Both the position numbers and the translations under genes were made by a program. Source: SIG440 sp045580025 (GTDB lineage Bacteria; Bacillota; Clostridia; Monoglobales; Monoglobaceae). From it: a DNA stretch of 62,894 nt. Where the stretch lies: contig JAZNNB010000004.1 in the NCBI GenBank assembly GCA_045580025.1, forward strand, positions 1 through 62,894, written 5' to 3'. Under the pieces are notes generated by a model, which searched no databases, was not told the DNA's origin, and saw only the letters and a list, made by a program, of their open reading frames with translations. Below, in pieces: positions 8,125 to 15,823 of this stretch. The stretch's first letter is position 1. Each line of letters opens with the position of its first letter.

Positions 8125-9546
8125 ATGGAAACAAGAATTTTTGAAAATAAAACTGAAGATTTAAAGGCAGCTGCAGAGCTTATCCAAAAAGGAGAAACTG
8201 TGGTTTTCCCTACCGAAACGGTTTATGGTCTTGGAGCGAATGCCCTTGATTCTTTGGCTGTGAAAAAAATTTTTGAGGCAAAAGGGAGACCATCTGATAA
8301 CCCGTTAATCGTACATATTGCAAATTTTGAGGATGCGGAGAGGTTTGCAAAGGATATTCCAAAGAGCGCAAAGGTTTTGGCGGAGAAATTTTGTCCCGGA
8401 CCTCTTACCATGATTTTTAAAAAGAAAGATTGTATACCAGATGAGGTGTCAGCAGGGCTTGACACTGTGGGTATCAGAATACCAAAGGATGAAACTGCGA
8501 TGGCGTTCTTAAGAGAATGCGGTGTACCCGTTGCGGCGCCTAGTGCCAATGTTTCGGGGCGTCCAAGTCCAACATCTTTTTCTCATGCCTTTTGTGATAT
8601 GAACGGAAAGGTTTCGGGGATTATCAAAGGTGAAGACTCTGAGGTTGGGGTTGAATCAACAGTTCTTGATATGACGTCTGAAGTGCCAACTATATTGAGA
8701 CCCGGTGGCGTTTCAAGAGAAGAATTAAGTGATGTACTTGGCAAAGTTCTTATATCAAGTGAACTCAAAAAAGACGATATACCAAAGGCGCCGGGAATGA
8801 AATATAAACATTATTCACCCAAAGGGCAGGTTTATATCTTAAGTGGTGAGAATGAAAAAAGAGCTGAGTTTATAAAAAGAAGAAGCTGCGTTACATCCGT
8901 TGCGGTAATGGCATTTGATGAAATGATAAATGCGGATTTTGGTGATGCAAATGTTTTGTCTCTTGGCAGTGAAAAATCACCGAAAGATGCGGCACACAGG
9001 CTTTTTGATATACTCCGTGAATGTGACAATTTGAGAGTGAAAGAAATTTATGCGCCTGAAATCCCCGATGATGGTCTTTGGAGGGCAGTAAAAAACCGCC
9101 TTTATAAAGCGGCGGCGGCTCGAATTATAAATGCGGAGACGGCTAAATCTGTGTTGTTTGTATGTACAGGAAACACCTGCAGAAGCCCAATGGCAGAGGG
9201 TATATTCAACATATCAGGGAAAAATGCAGTTTCTGCATCGGCAGGACTTTTTGCAGGCAGAGGCAAAGCGTCAGAAAATGCAATCAACGCCGCAACAGAG
9301 TTTGGTGTAGATATAAAAAGCCACAGTTCGCGTCAGCTTACCTACCAAATGCTTGAAAATTCGGATATTATTCTTACTATGACAAAAAGTCACAAAGTGA
9401 GCATTCCTGACAAATACAATGTCCAAACAATAACAGAGTTTGTTGGCGAAATGGGTGAAATTGCTGACCCTTATGGCGGCGATAATGAGGTTTACAGAAA
9501 ATGTGCCCTGCAGCTTAAAGGTCTTATAGAAAGAATGAAGTTATGA
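8125..9546 (+). CDS. Fusion of threonylcarbamoyl-AMP synthase (TsaC2/Sua5) with low-molecular-weight protein-arginine phosphatase (YwlE type)
   Basis: Two enzymes in one 473-residue chain. Residues 1 to about 205 are a YrdC/TsaC domain (FPTETVYGLGANA, KGRPSDNPLIVH), which makes threonylcarbamoyl-AMP for tRNA t6A37. Residues of about 220-335 are the Sua5 C-terminal domain, preceded by the linker motif PGMKYKHYSP. Residues of about 342-473 are a low-molecular-weight phosphatase with P-loop CTGNTCRS (Cys347, Arg353) and general acid Asp448 in ADPYG. The Thr at 351 is the residue that makes B. subtilis YwlE select phosphoarginine rather than phosphotyrosine. In B. subtilis ywlC and ywlE are close neighbours but separate. 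There is no stop or frameshift between the parts. The 3' end overlaps rimI by 4 bases. Confidence 0.93.
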   Translation: METRIFENKTEDLKAAAELIQKGETVVFPTETVYGLGANALDSLAVKKIFEAKGRPSDNPLIVHIANFEDAERFAKDIPKSAKVLAEKFCPGPLTMIFKKKDCIPDEVSAGLDTVGIRIPKDETAMAFLRECGVPVAAPSANVSGRPSPTSFSHAFCDMNGKVSGIIKGEDSEVGVESTVLDMTSEVPTILRPGGVSREELSDVLGKVLISSELKKDDIPKAPGMKYKHYSPKGQVYILSGENEKRAEFIKRRSCVTSVAVMAFDEMINADFGDANVLSLGSEKSPKDAAHRLFDILRECDNLRVKEIYAPEIPDDGLWRAVKNRLYKAAAARIINAETAKSVLFVCTGNTCRSPMAEGIFNISGKNAVSASAGLFAGRGKASENAINAATEFGVDIKSHSSRQLTYQMLENSDIILTMTKSHKVSIPDKYNVQTITEFVGEMGEIADPYGGDNEVYRKCALQLKGLIERMKL

Positions 9547-10007
9547 TAGAATATATGCTTATGGAAAGAAATCACCTTGAGGGGCTTGTAGCGGTTGAGG
9601 AACAGTGCTTTAACAGTGGCTTTGCAAGGGCTACTTTCCAGAAAGAATTTGAAAATAAAATAGCCACCTACTTTGTAGCGATGGAAAATGAAAAAGTCCT
9701 TGGCTATGCAGGACTTTGGAATATTTGTGGGGCGGCGGATATCATTGATGTGGCTGTGCTTGAGAGTTACAGAAGACGTGGGATTGCACAAAGCCTTATT
9801 TCGTGCCTGATTGAATTTTGTAAGGCAGAAAAAATATCCGAAATAAACCTTGAGGTCAGGGTTTCGAATATCCCTGCAATAAAGCTTTATGAAAAAATGG
9901 GATTTGTGCAAAGCGGTATGAGAAAGAATTACTATGAAAACCGTGAGGATGCATATCTTATGCAAAAAAAATTTGAGGAGGAGAACAATGAAGATACTTG
10001 CTATTGA
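9543..10007 (+). CDS. rimI: Ribosomal protein alanine N-acetyltransferase RimI (GNAT)
   Basis: A GNAT-fold acetyltransferase of 154 residues. The acetyl-CoA motif A is visible as RRRGIAQSLISCLI, followed by INLEVRVSNIPAIKLYEKMGF, the characteristic RimI segment. Family members acetylate the N-terminus of ribosomal protein bS18. It overlaps the preceding stop (ATGA) and the start of tsaD by 20 bases, so translation is likely coupled. rimI beside tsa genes is a common arrangement. Confidence 0.9.
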   Translation: MIEYMLMERNHLEGLVAVEEQCFNSGFARATFQKEFENKIATYFVAMENEKVLGYAGLWNICGAADIIDVAVLESYRRRGIAQSLISCLIEFCKAEKISEINLEVRVSNIPAIKLYEKMGFVQSGMRKNYYENREDAYLMQKKFEEENNEDTCY

Positions 10008-10989
10008 AAGTTCCTGTGACGAAACGGCCGCAGCAGTGGTTGAAGACGGCATAAATGTCCTTTCGAATGTTATAAATACTCAGATTGAATTGCATAAAGA
10101 GTTTGGCGGGGTTGTGCCTGAGGTTGCATCAAGAAAGCATATTGAAAATATAAGCAGTGTGGTGGATAAAGCACTATCAGATGCCAACACGACCATTGAT
10201 GATGTCGATGCCATAGCGGTGACTTATGGTCCAGGACTTGTAGGGGCGCTTCTTGTGGGAGTGTCAAGCGCTAAGGCTCTCAGCTTTGCTGCCAAAAAGC
10301 CTCTTGTTCCTGTGCATCACATAAAAGGACACATTTCGGCGAATTATATTGAAAATCCAGACTTCAAGCCACCGTTCATTTGCCTTGTGGCATCGGGAGG
10401 GCACAGTCATATTGTTTATGTAAAGAGCTATACCGAATATGAGGTGCTTGCAAAAACAAGCGACGATGCGGCAGGGGAAGCCTTTGACAAGGTCTCAAGG
10501 GTTTTGGGACTGGGTTATCCCGGTGGCCCTGCAATCCAAAAATGTGCAAAAGAGGGAAACCCTGATGCAATAAAATTCCCAAGAGTAAATATGGGAAAAG
10601 ACGGATTTGATTTCAGCTTCAGCGGTGTGAAAACAGCAGTTATAAACTATGTCCACAACGCTGAGCAAAAAGAAATTGACATAAATAAGGCGGATGTTGC
10701 GGCTTCGTTTCAGGCGGCAGTGACGGATGTTTTAAGCCAGCATCTTATTGAATGTGCAGAAAAATACGGGGTGAAAAAGCTTGCTCTTGCGGGCGGCGTT
10801 GCCGCAAATGCTGAGCTTCGTGAAAAGGTTGAGTCTTTGGCAAAATCAAAGGGTATGGAGTTTGCCTGCCCATCACTCGGTTTTTGCACCGACAATGCAG
10901 CAATGATTGGCTGTGCAGCTTTTTATGAGTATAGCAGAGGCGCAAGAGGAGATATGTCCCTCAATGCTATTGCAAATTTGCCCCTTTAA
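9988..10989 (+). CDS. tsaD: tRNA N6-threonylcarbamoyladenosine transferase TsaD
   Basis: Transfers the threonylcarbamoyl group from TC-AMP to A37 of ANN-decoding tRNAs. It has 333 residues. The ASKHA fold signature IESSCDETAAAVV is at the N-terminus. Metal ligands are His111 and His115 in HHIKGH and Asp302 in FCTDNAAM. The start is the ATG at 9988, preceded by GAGGAGGAG; an in-frame start 54 bases earlier would lie deep inside rimI. The partners TsaB and TsaE are not in the window. The 3' end overlaps the 3' end of spoIIR by 23 bases on the opposite strand. Confidence 0.97.
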   Translation: MKILAIESSCDETAAAVVEDGINVLSNVINTQIELHKEFGGVVPEVASRKHIENISSVVDKALSDANTTIDDVDAIAVTYGPGLVGALLVGVSSAKALSFAAKKPLVPVHHIKGHISANYIENPDFKPPFICLVASGGHSHIVYVKSYTEYEVLAKTSDDAAGEAFDKVSRVLGLGYPGGPAIQKCAKEGNPDAIKFPRVNMGKDGFDFSFSGVKTAVINYVHNAEQKEIDINKADVAASFQAAVTDVLSQHLIECAEKYGVKKLALAGGVAANAELREKVESLAKSKGMEFACPSLGFCTDNAAMIGCAAFYEYSRGARGDMSLNAIANLPL

Positions 10990-11620
10990 TGAGCTTTTGA
11001 AAGATTTCAACAAGCTTGAAACGAACTTCAACAGGAACAGTTCCGCTTGGCGTATTGGTCACAAGATTGTATTCATCTTGGGACAGTGTATCACGCAGCT
11101 TTGCTTTTGTTTCATCGGGGGCAGAAATTATCCCATCGGTGAAGCACAGAGGCGGGTACATAACGCACCACCAGTTTTCGCCTTTCGCCTTTCCAATCTC
11201 GATTTTTACGGCATTATATCTGCCGCAGGGTAGCGCAATATCGCCATAGACTTTTGTGGGAAAGGCGCATTCGGTTACTGAGACATTTACGGGATAGTCA
11301 AATCCAAGGTGGTTGATTTCGTCTTCAGCGATTTTTTGAATAAGAGCAGAGTGTTTTTTTGCAAGAGCTTTTGCTTCGTCTGCTGAGTGGGTATTTTGAA
11401 AAAGATGCGAGGTTTCATTCAAGACTTTGTCTCGGACAGAGATTTTAAGCGACTGGTCGAAAGCATCATTACTGTTTGCTACAATGTGAAGTCGAAGAAC
11501 AGAGTTTGAAATGTTTTGAACTGTGCTTTTTGCATAGGTTATAAGTAATGAAAAAACTAAAATAAGTAAAATAAAGAGAAAAATAAGCCGTGATTTGTTT
11601 ATATACTGCAAAAAATTCAT
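10967..11620 (-). CDS. spoIIR: Stage II sporulation protein R
   Basis: SpoIIR is the forespore-made signal protein, secreted across the intermembrane space, that triggers SpoIIGA to process pro-sigma-E in the mother cell. It has 217 residues. One membrane segment or signal anchor is at about 12-30 (FLFILLILVFSLLI). The family core is clear: VLRLHIVANSNDAFDQ, LPCGRYNAVKIEIG and NWWCVMYPPLCF. The ATG at 11620 has its AAGG directly adjacent; the same AAGGATG is six bases before a TTG at codon 4 (11611), which may be the true start. This gene is the best evidence that the organism sporulates. Confidence 0.95.
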   Translation of the reverse strand: MNFLQYINKSRLIFLFILLILVFSLLITYAKSTVQNISNSVLRLHIVANSNDAFDQSLKISVRDKVLNETSHLFQNTHSADEAKALAKKHSALIQKIAEDEINHLGFDYPVNVSVTECAFPTKVYGDIALPCGRYNAVKIEIGKAKGENWWCVMYPPLCFTDGIISAPDETKAKLRDTLSQDEYNLVTNTPSGTVPVEVRFKLVEIFQKLIKGANLQ

Positions 11621-11661
11621 CCTTTCGTGGTTTTGTTTAGAAAAACAATGATTTCAAGGAA

Positions 11662-11690
11662 AGTGTTGACATATATTTTTGGCTTTATAC
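11662..11690 (-). promoter_or_regulatory. Putative sigma-F promoter of spoIIR
   Basis: Minus strand GTATA (11686-11690), 15-base spacer, GTCAACACT (11662-11670). The -10 matches the sigma-F/G pattern GGYRAYAMT at 8 of 9 positions. Transcription would start about 35 bases before the spoIIR ATG, fitting its known forespore control. Confidence 0.6.
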
Positions 11691-11695
11691 ATATT
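11666..11695 (+). promoter_or_regulatory. Putative ddl promoter
   Basis: A perfect -35 (TTGACA, 11666-11671) is clear. The -10 is less so: CATATT at 11690-11695 with 18-base spacing is the best placed, and TATACA at 14 bases is another choice. The -35 lies on top of the opposite-strand spoIIR -10. Confidence 0.4.
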
Positions 11696-11745
11696 GATTT
11701 TTTAGCTGTTGTGAGTTAAAATTATTTGTAAAGGATAGATGTTTT

Positions 11746-12801
11746 ATGGAAAAGAAAAATATTTGTGTGTTGTTTGGCGGGGTTTCATCTGAACATAGTG
11801 TTTCAGAGGTTTCAGCATCAGCTGTGCTTGATAGCATTGACCGCAGTAAATACAATGTTTTTGCGGTGGGCATCACTGGAGACGGAAGATGGCTTTTGTA
11901 TGATGGTGAAGTTCAGAAAATCCGTGAACACAGTTGGGAAAGTGAAAAGACTGTTCCGGCAGTTCTTTCACCCGACAGATGCGACAAAGCTCTTTTGGTG
12001 ATGAGAGATGGCGGCACTACAAAGATAGGTATAGATGTGGTTTATCCGGTTATTCACGGCAAGAATGGTGAAGACGGAACAATCCCCGGACTTTGTGAAC
12101 TTGCGGGAATTCCTTATGTGGGAAGCGGCGTAATCGGAAGTGCGGCTTGTATGGATAAATGCATTGCAAAGATACTTTTTGAAAAAGCGGGCATCCCTCA
12201 GGCAGACTGGGTGGAACTAAAGCTTGGTCAAAAACCTGATTTTGAAAAGATTGAAGAAAAGCTTGGCTATCCTATGTTCATCAAACCGTCATCGGCAGGC
12301 TCGTCTGTTGGTGTTACCAAGGCACAAAACCGAAAAGAGCTTGAAGACGGAATTGCCCTTGCACTAGAACACAATTACAAAGTTTTGATTGAGGAATGCA
12401 TAAATGCCCGTGAGGTAGAATGCGGCGTAATGGGAAATTTAGAGCCTGAAACCTCGACTGTTCTTGGCGAAATCAAACCGGCAAAAGAGTTCTATGACTT
12501 TGAAGCAAAGTATGAATGCGAAGATTCAAAGCTGATAATTCCTGCGCCTGTCGATAAAGAAACCGAAGCTAAAATAAAGGAATATGCCATAAAAGCATAC
12601 AAGATTTGTGAATGCAGAGGCCATTCAAGGGTGGATTTCTTTGTGGATAAGGAAACGGGTGATATTTACCTCAACGAGATAAATACCATACCGGGATTTA
12701 CCCCTATAAGTATGTATCCAAAAGTGTGGGAAGCGTCAGGACTTTCTATGACAGAGGTCATTGACAAACATATACAGCTTGCCATTTCGAGAGAGGATTG
12801 A
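11746..12801 (+). CDS. ddl: D-alanine--D-alanine ligase
   Basis: An ATP-grasp enzyme that joins two D-alanines for the peptidoglycan stem peptide in the cytoplasm. It has 351 residues. The N-terminal FGGVSSEHSVS loop, VIHGKNGEDGTIPGLCELAGIP, the ATP-binding FIKPSSAGSSVGV and the metal-site NEINTIPGFTPISMYP are all intact. AAAGGAT precedes the ATG. It is followed at once by the glutamate racemase gene, so two D-amino-acid steps of wall precursor synthesis are co-expressed. Confidence 0.97.
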   Translation: MEKKNICVLFGGVSSEHSVSEVSASAVLDSIDRSKYNVFAVGITGDGRWLLYDGEVQKIREHSWESEKTVPAVLSPDRCDKALLVMRDGGTTKIGIDVVYPVIHGKNGEDGTIPGLCELAGIPYVGSGVIGSAACMDKCIAKILFEKAGIPQADWVELKLGQKPDFEKIEEKLGYPMFIKPSSAGSSVGVTKAQNRKELEDGIALALEHNYKVLIEECINAREVECGVMGNLEPETSTVLGEIKPAKEFYDFEAKYECEDSKLIIPAPVDKETEAKIKEYAIKAYKICECRGHSRVDFFVDKETGDIYLNEINTIPGFTPISMYPKVWEASGLSMTEVIDKHIQLAISRED

Positions 12802-12806
12802 TAAAA

Positions 12807-13616
12807 ATGGACAAAAGGCCTATTGGCGTTTTTGATTCGGGACTTGGTGGACTTACTTGTGTCAAAGAAATAATGAAAATAATGCCAAACGAAGACGTTA
12901 TTTATTTTGGTGATACGGGAAGAGTTCCTTATGGTACCAGAAGTCGTGATACTATTATTAAATACGTAAGACAAGATATAAGGTTTTTGAAAACTTTTGA
13001 TATAAAAGCGATAATCATTGCCTGCGGAACAGCCAGCAGTGCGGCGCTTCCTTGGATTGCGGATGAAAGTGATGCTAAAATTATGGGCGTGGTAGAGCCA
13101 GCGGCAAGAGCTGCGGTGGCTGCCACAAAAAACAAAAGGATTGGTGTCCTTGGTACAGGCGCCACCATAAAGTATGGTAAATATGTGTCAAACATAAAAG
13201 ACATTTGTCCCGATGCTGAGGTTTTTGGGAAGGCTTGTCCTATGTTTGTGCCGTTGGTCGAAAATGGCTATGTTGATAGCGAGGCAACAAGGATTATTGC
13301 AAGTGAATATCTTGACGAAATGAAAGAAAAAGAAATTGATACACTTATTCTTGGCTGCACACACTATCCCCTCTTAAAATCAGTGATTGGTGACGTTATG
13401 GGGAAAGATGTGACACTTATTGATTCAGGGGCGGTGGCGGCACGTGCTGCATATGATTTCTTAAATGAAAAAAAATTGCTCAATGAAGATGGGAAAAACG
13501 GGGCATACCGATATTTTGTAAGTGATTCGGTTGAGGAATTTTCGGCATTGGGCAGTATGTTCTTGGACAGACCAATCAAAGAAAGTGTTGAAAAAATAGA
13601 CATTGAAGGGTTTTGA
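12807..13616 (+). CDS. murI: Glutamate racemase
   Basis: Makes D-glutamate for peptidoglycan. It has 269 residues. The two catalytic cysteines are Cys73 (ACGTASSA) and Cys184 (LGCTHYPLL), and the N-terminus IGVFDSGLGGLTC is typical. The ATG at 12807 has GAGAGG at proper distance; a TTG three codons earlier, overlapping the ddl stop, lacks one. It lies 5 bases after ddl and 4 before the next gene. Confidence 0.97.
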   Translation: MDKRPIGVFDSGLGGLTCVKEIMKIMPNEDVIYFGDTGRVPYGTRSRDTIIKYVRQDIRFLKTFDIKAIIIACGTASSAALPWIADESDAKIMGVVEPAARAAVAATKNKRIGVLGTGATIKYGKYVSNIKDICPDAEVFGKACPMFVPLVENGYVDSEATRIIASEYLDEMKEKEIDTLILGCTHYPLLKSVIGDVMGKDVTLIDSGAVAARAAYDFLNEKKLLNEDGKNGAYRYFVSDSVEEFSALGSMFLDRPIKESVEKIDIEGF

Positions 13617-13620
13617 TATA

Positions 13621-14052
13621 ATGGAAAACAATGCAATGATTCTTCTTAAAACTTTGCAAAGTGCAGAGGGCGAAGAAGAAACAAACGAAATAGAGCTTCA
13701 GACAAAAGGAAAGTTTGCAAAAAGAAACGGAAAGTTTTATATTGTTTATGAAGAAAGTGAATTGACAGGCTTTGAAGATACCACTACAACAATCAAGGTA
13801 TCACAGGACAGTGTCAGTATGATGCGTCACGGAAAGTACAACACCAAAATGGAATTTCGACTTGGCGAAAAGTCTTTGTGCAATTACCAGACGCCATACG
13901 GAGTAATCCCCGTGGGAGTAAATCCGGTGCTGATTGAAAATAATCTTGGTGCTGATGGTGGAAACATAAAGATTGAATATGTACTTGATATAGACAACTG
14001 TGATTATTTTGTGAATAAGCTTAATCTTACGGTTACCAAAAATTTAGCATAA
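13621..14052 (+). CDS. DUF1934 family beta-barrel protein (YwiB-like)
   Basis: A 143-residue protein. The pattern GKFYIVYEESELTGFEDTTTTI, VSMMRHGKYNTKMEF and a YQTPYG motif identify DUF1934, a calycin-like small beta-barrel family of unknown function. In B. subtilis the homologue ywiB is also directly before argS, so the neighbourhood is conserved. The start is the ATG at 13621, with AAGGG ten bases ahead. Confidence 0.82.
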   Translation: MENNAMILLKTLQSAEGEEETNEIELQTKGKFAKRNGKFYIVYEESELTGFEDTTTTIKVSQDSVSMMRHGKYNTKMEFRLGEKSLCNYQTPYGVIPVGVNPVLIENNLGADGGNIKIEYVLDIDNCDYFVNKLNLTVTKNLA

Positions 14053-14101
14053 ACCAATGAAAATATTCCCTGAAAGTATTCGGGGCGGAATGGAGACTAA
14101 A

Positions 14102-15802
14102 ATGAGCATTATAGAAAATTCAAAGAAAAAAATCGGACAGGCAGTGATAGAGGCGTTTAATAAAGCGGCGGCAAGGGATGCATTCGTTGTTCCTGAGGGA
14201 CTGGATATAGCAGAAAAAATTCAGCTTGAAATTCCCAAGGATGAACAGCATGGTGATTTTGCGTGCAATGTGGCGATGATGCTTGCAAAGGAACTTCGTC
14301 TTCCCCCAAGAAAAATTGCTGAAGAGATTGCCAGTGAAATCGAAAAGAATGACGAAATCGAAAAGGTTGAGGTTGCAGGTGCCGGATTTATAAACTTCTA
14401 TCTGTCAAATGCAAGACTTTATAATGTCCTTTGTGAAATTGAAGAACAGGGCGAAGATTACGGCAGAATTGATATGGGCAAGGGCAAAAAGGTTATGGTT
14501 GAATTTGTAAGTGCGAACCCAACAGGTCCGATGCATATGGGAAATGCCCGTGGTGGTGCTCTTGGTGACTGTATGGCAAGTGTCCTTGAATATGCTGGCT
14601 ATGATGTTACCCGTGAGTTTTATGTCAATGATGCAGGAAACCAAATCGAAAAATTTGGAAAGTCCCTTGAGGCAAGATATATTCAGGCGATAAAGGGCGA
14701 GGAAGCAGTAGAGTTCCCAGAAGACGGCTATCACGGTGACGACATAAAGGAACATGCTAAAAAGTTTATTGAAATTGAGGGAGACAAGTATATTGATGCA
14801 TCTTCAGAAGAGAGAAAGGCTGCTCTTGTTGCCTATGCTCTTGAAAAAAATGTAGCATCCCTGAAAACCGACCTTGAGAAATACAGGATTTATTATGATG
14901 TATGGTTCAGAGAAAGTGTGCTTCACAAGGAGGGAAAGGTGCAGGAGGCTATTGACCGCTTGACTAAAGCTGGCTATACCTATGAAGAAGACGGTGCTGT
15001 GTGGATAAACTGTGAGAAAATGGGGCTTGAAAAGAACGAGGTTCTGGTGCGCAACAACGGTATTCCAACATATTTTGCGGCGGATATTGCATACCACATC
15101 AACAAAATAGAAACACGTGGTTTTGACCTTTGTATTGATGTGTGGGGTGCTGACCACCACGGACATATTGCAAGAATGAAAGCAGCATTGGCAGCTGTCG
15201 GGATTGATCCTGACAAGTTTGAGGTTTCTATTATGCAGCTTGTACGTCTTACCCAAGGCGGCGAGGCTGTGAGAATGTCAAAGCGTACGGGAAAGGCGAT
15301 TACACTTACAGACCTTCTTGATGACGTGTCTGTTGATGCGGCAAGATTTTTATTCAATATGAGAATGGCAGGCAGCCATCTTGATTTTGATCTTGATTTG
15401 GCTGTTAAGCAGGAGAGTGAAAATCCCGTATTTTATGTTCAGTATGCTCATGCAAGAATTTGTAGCATAATAAGACTTTTGGAGGCAGAGGGCATAAGCG
15501 TTAAGTCTATGTCAGACATTTCACCTGAGCTTTTAAAAGAAAAAGAGGAAATTGCGCTCCTTAAAAAGCTCTGCGATTTGCCGGAGGAAATCCGAGCTGC
15601 TGCGGAAACCCGTGAACCCGCAAAAATTACCAGATATGTCATTGACTTGGCAGCTGCTTTTCATACCTTCTACAACGCATGCCGCGTGAAAGTGGAAGAT
15701 GAGGAGTTAATGAATGCACGTCTTAAGATAGTTGACAGTGTAAGAATTGTGATTTCGGGCGTTCTTAAGATGCTTAAAATTGAAGCCCCTGAAAAAATGT
15801 AA
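14102..15802 (+). CDS. argS: Arginine--tRNA ligase
   Basis: A class I aminoacyl-tRNA synthetase of 566 residues. The N-terminal additional domain (about 1-110) is followed by the HIGH-type motif in SANPTGPMHMGNARGGALGD, the KMSKS-type RMSKRTGKAI and the C-terminal DALR anticodon-binding domain with FHTFYNACRV. The ATG at 14102 has GGAG six bases before it; upstream in-frame starts have no such site. It charges, among others, the tRNA-Arg(ACG) encoded in this window. Confidence 0.97.
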   Translation: MSIIENSKKKIGQAVIEAFNKAAARDAFVVPEGLDIAEKIQLEIPKDEQHGDFACNVAMMLAKELRLPPRKIAEEIASEIEKNDEIEKVEVAGAGFINFYLSNARLYNVLCEIEEQGEDYGRIDMGKGKKVMVEFVSANPTGPMHMGNARGGALGDCMASVLEYAGYDVTREFYVNDAGNQIEKFGKSLEARYIQAIKGEEAVEFPEDGYHGDDIKEHAKKFIEIEGDKYIDASSEERKAALVAYALEKNVASLKTDLEKYRIYYDVWFRESVLHKEGKVQEAIDRLTKAGYTYEEDGAVWINCEKMGLEKNEVLVRNNGIPTYFAADIAYHINKIETRGFDLCIDVWGADHHGHIARMKAALAAVGIDPDKFEVSIMQLVRLTQGGEAVRMSKRTGKAITLTDLLDDVSVDAARFLFNMRMAGSHLDFDLDLAVKQESENPVFYVQYAHARICSIIRLLEAEGISVKSMSDISPELLKEKEEIALLKKLCDLPEEIRAAAETREPAKITRYVIDLAAAFHTFYNACRVKVEDEELMNARLKIVDSVRIVISGVLKMLKIEAPEKM

Positions 15803-15823
15803 AAATTTGAGGAGTTGAGATTG

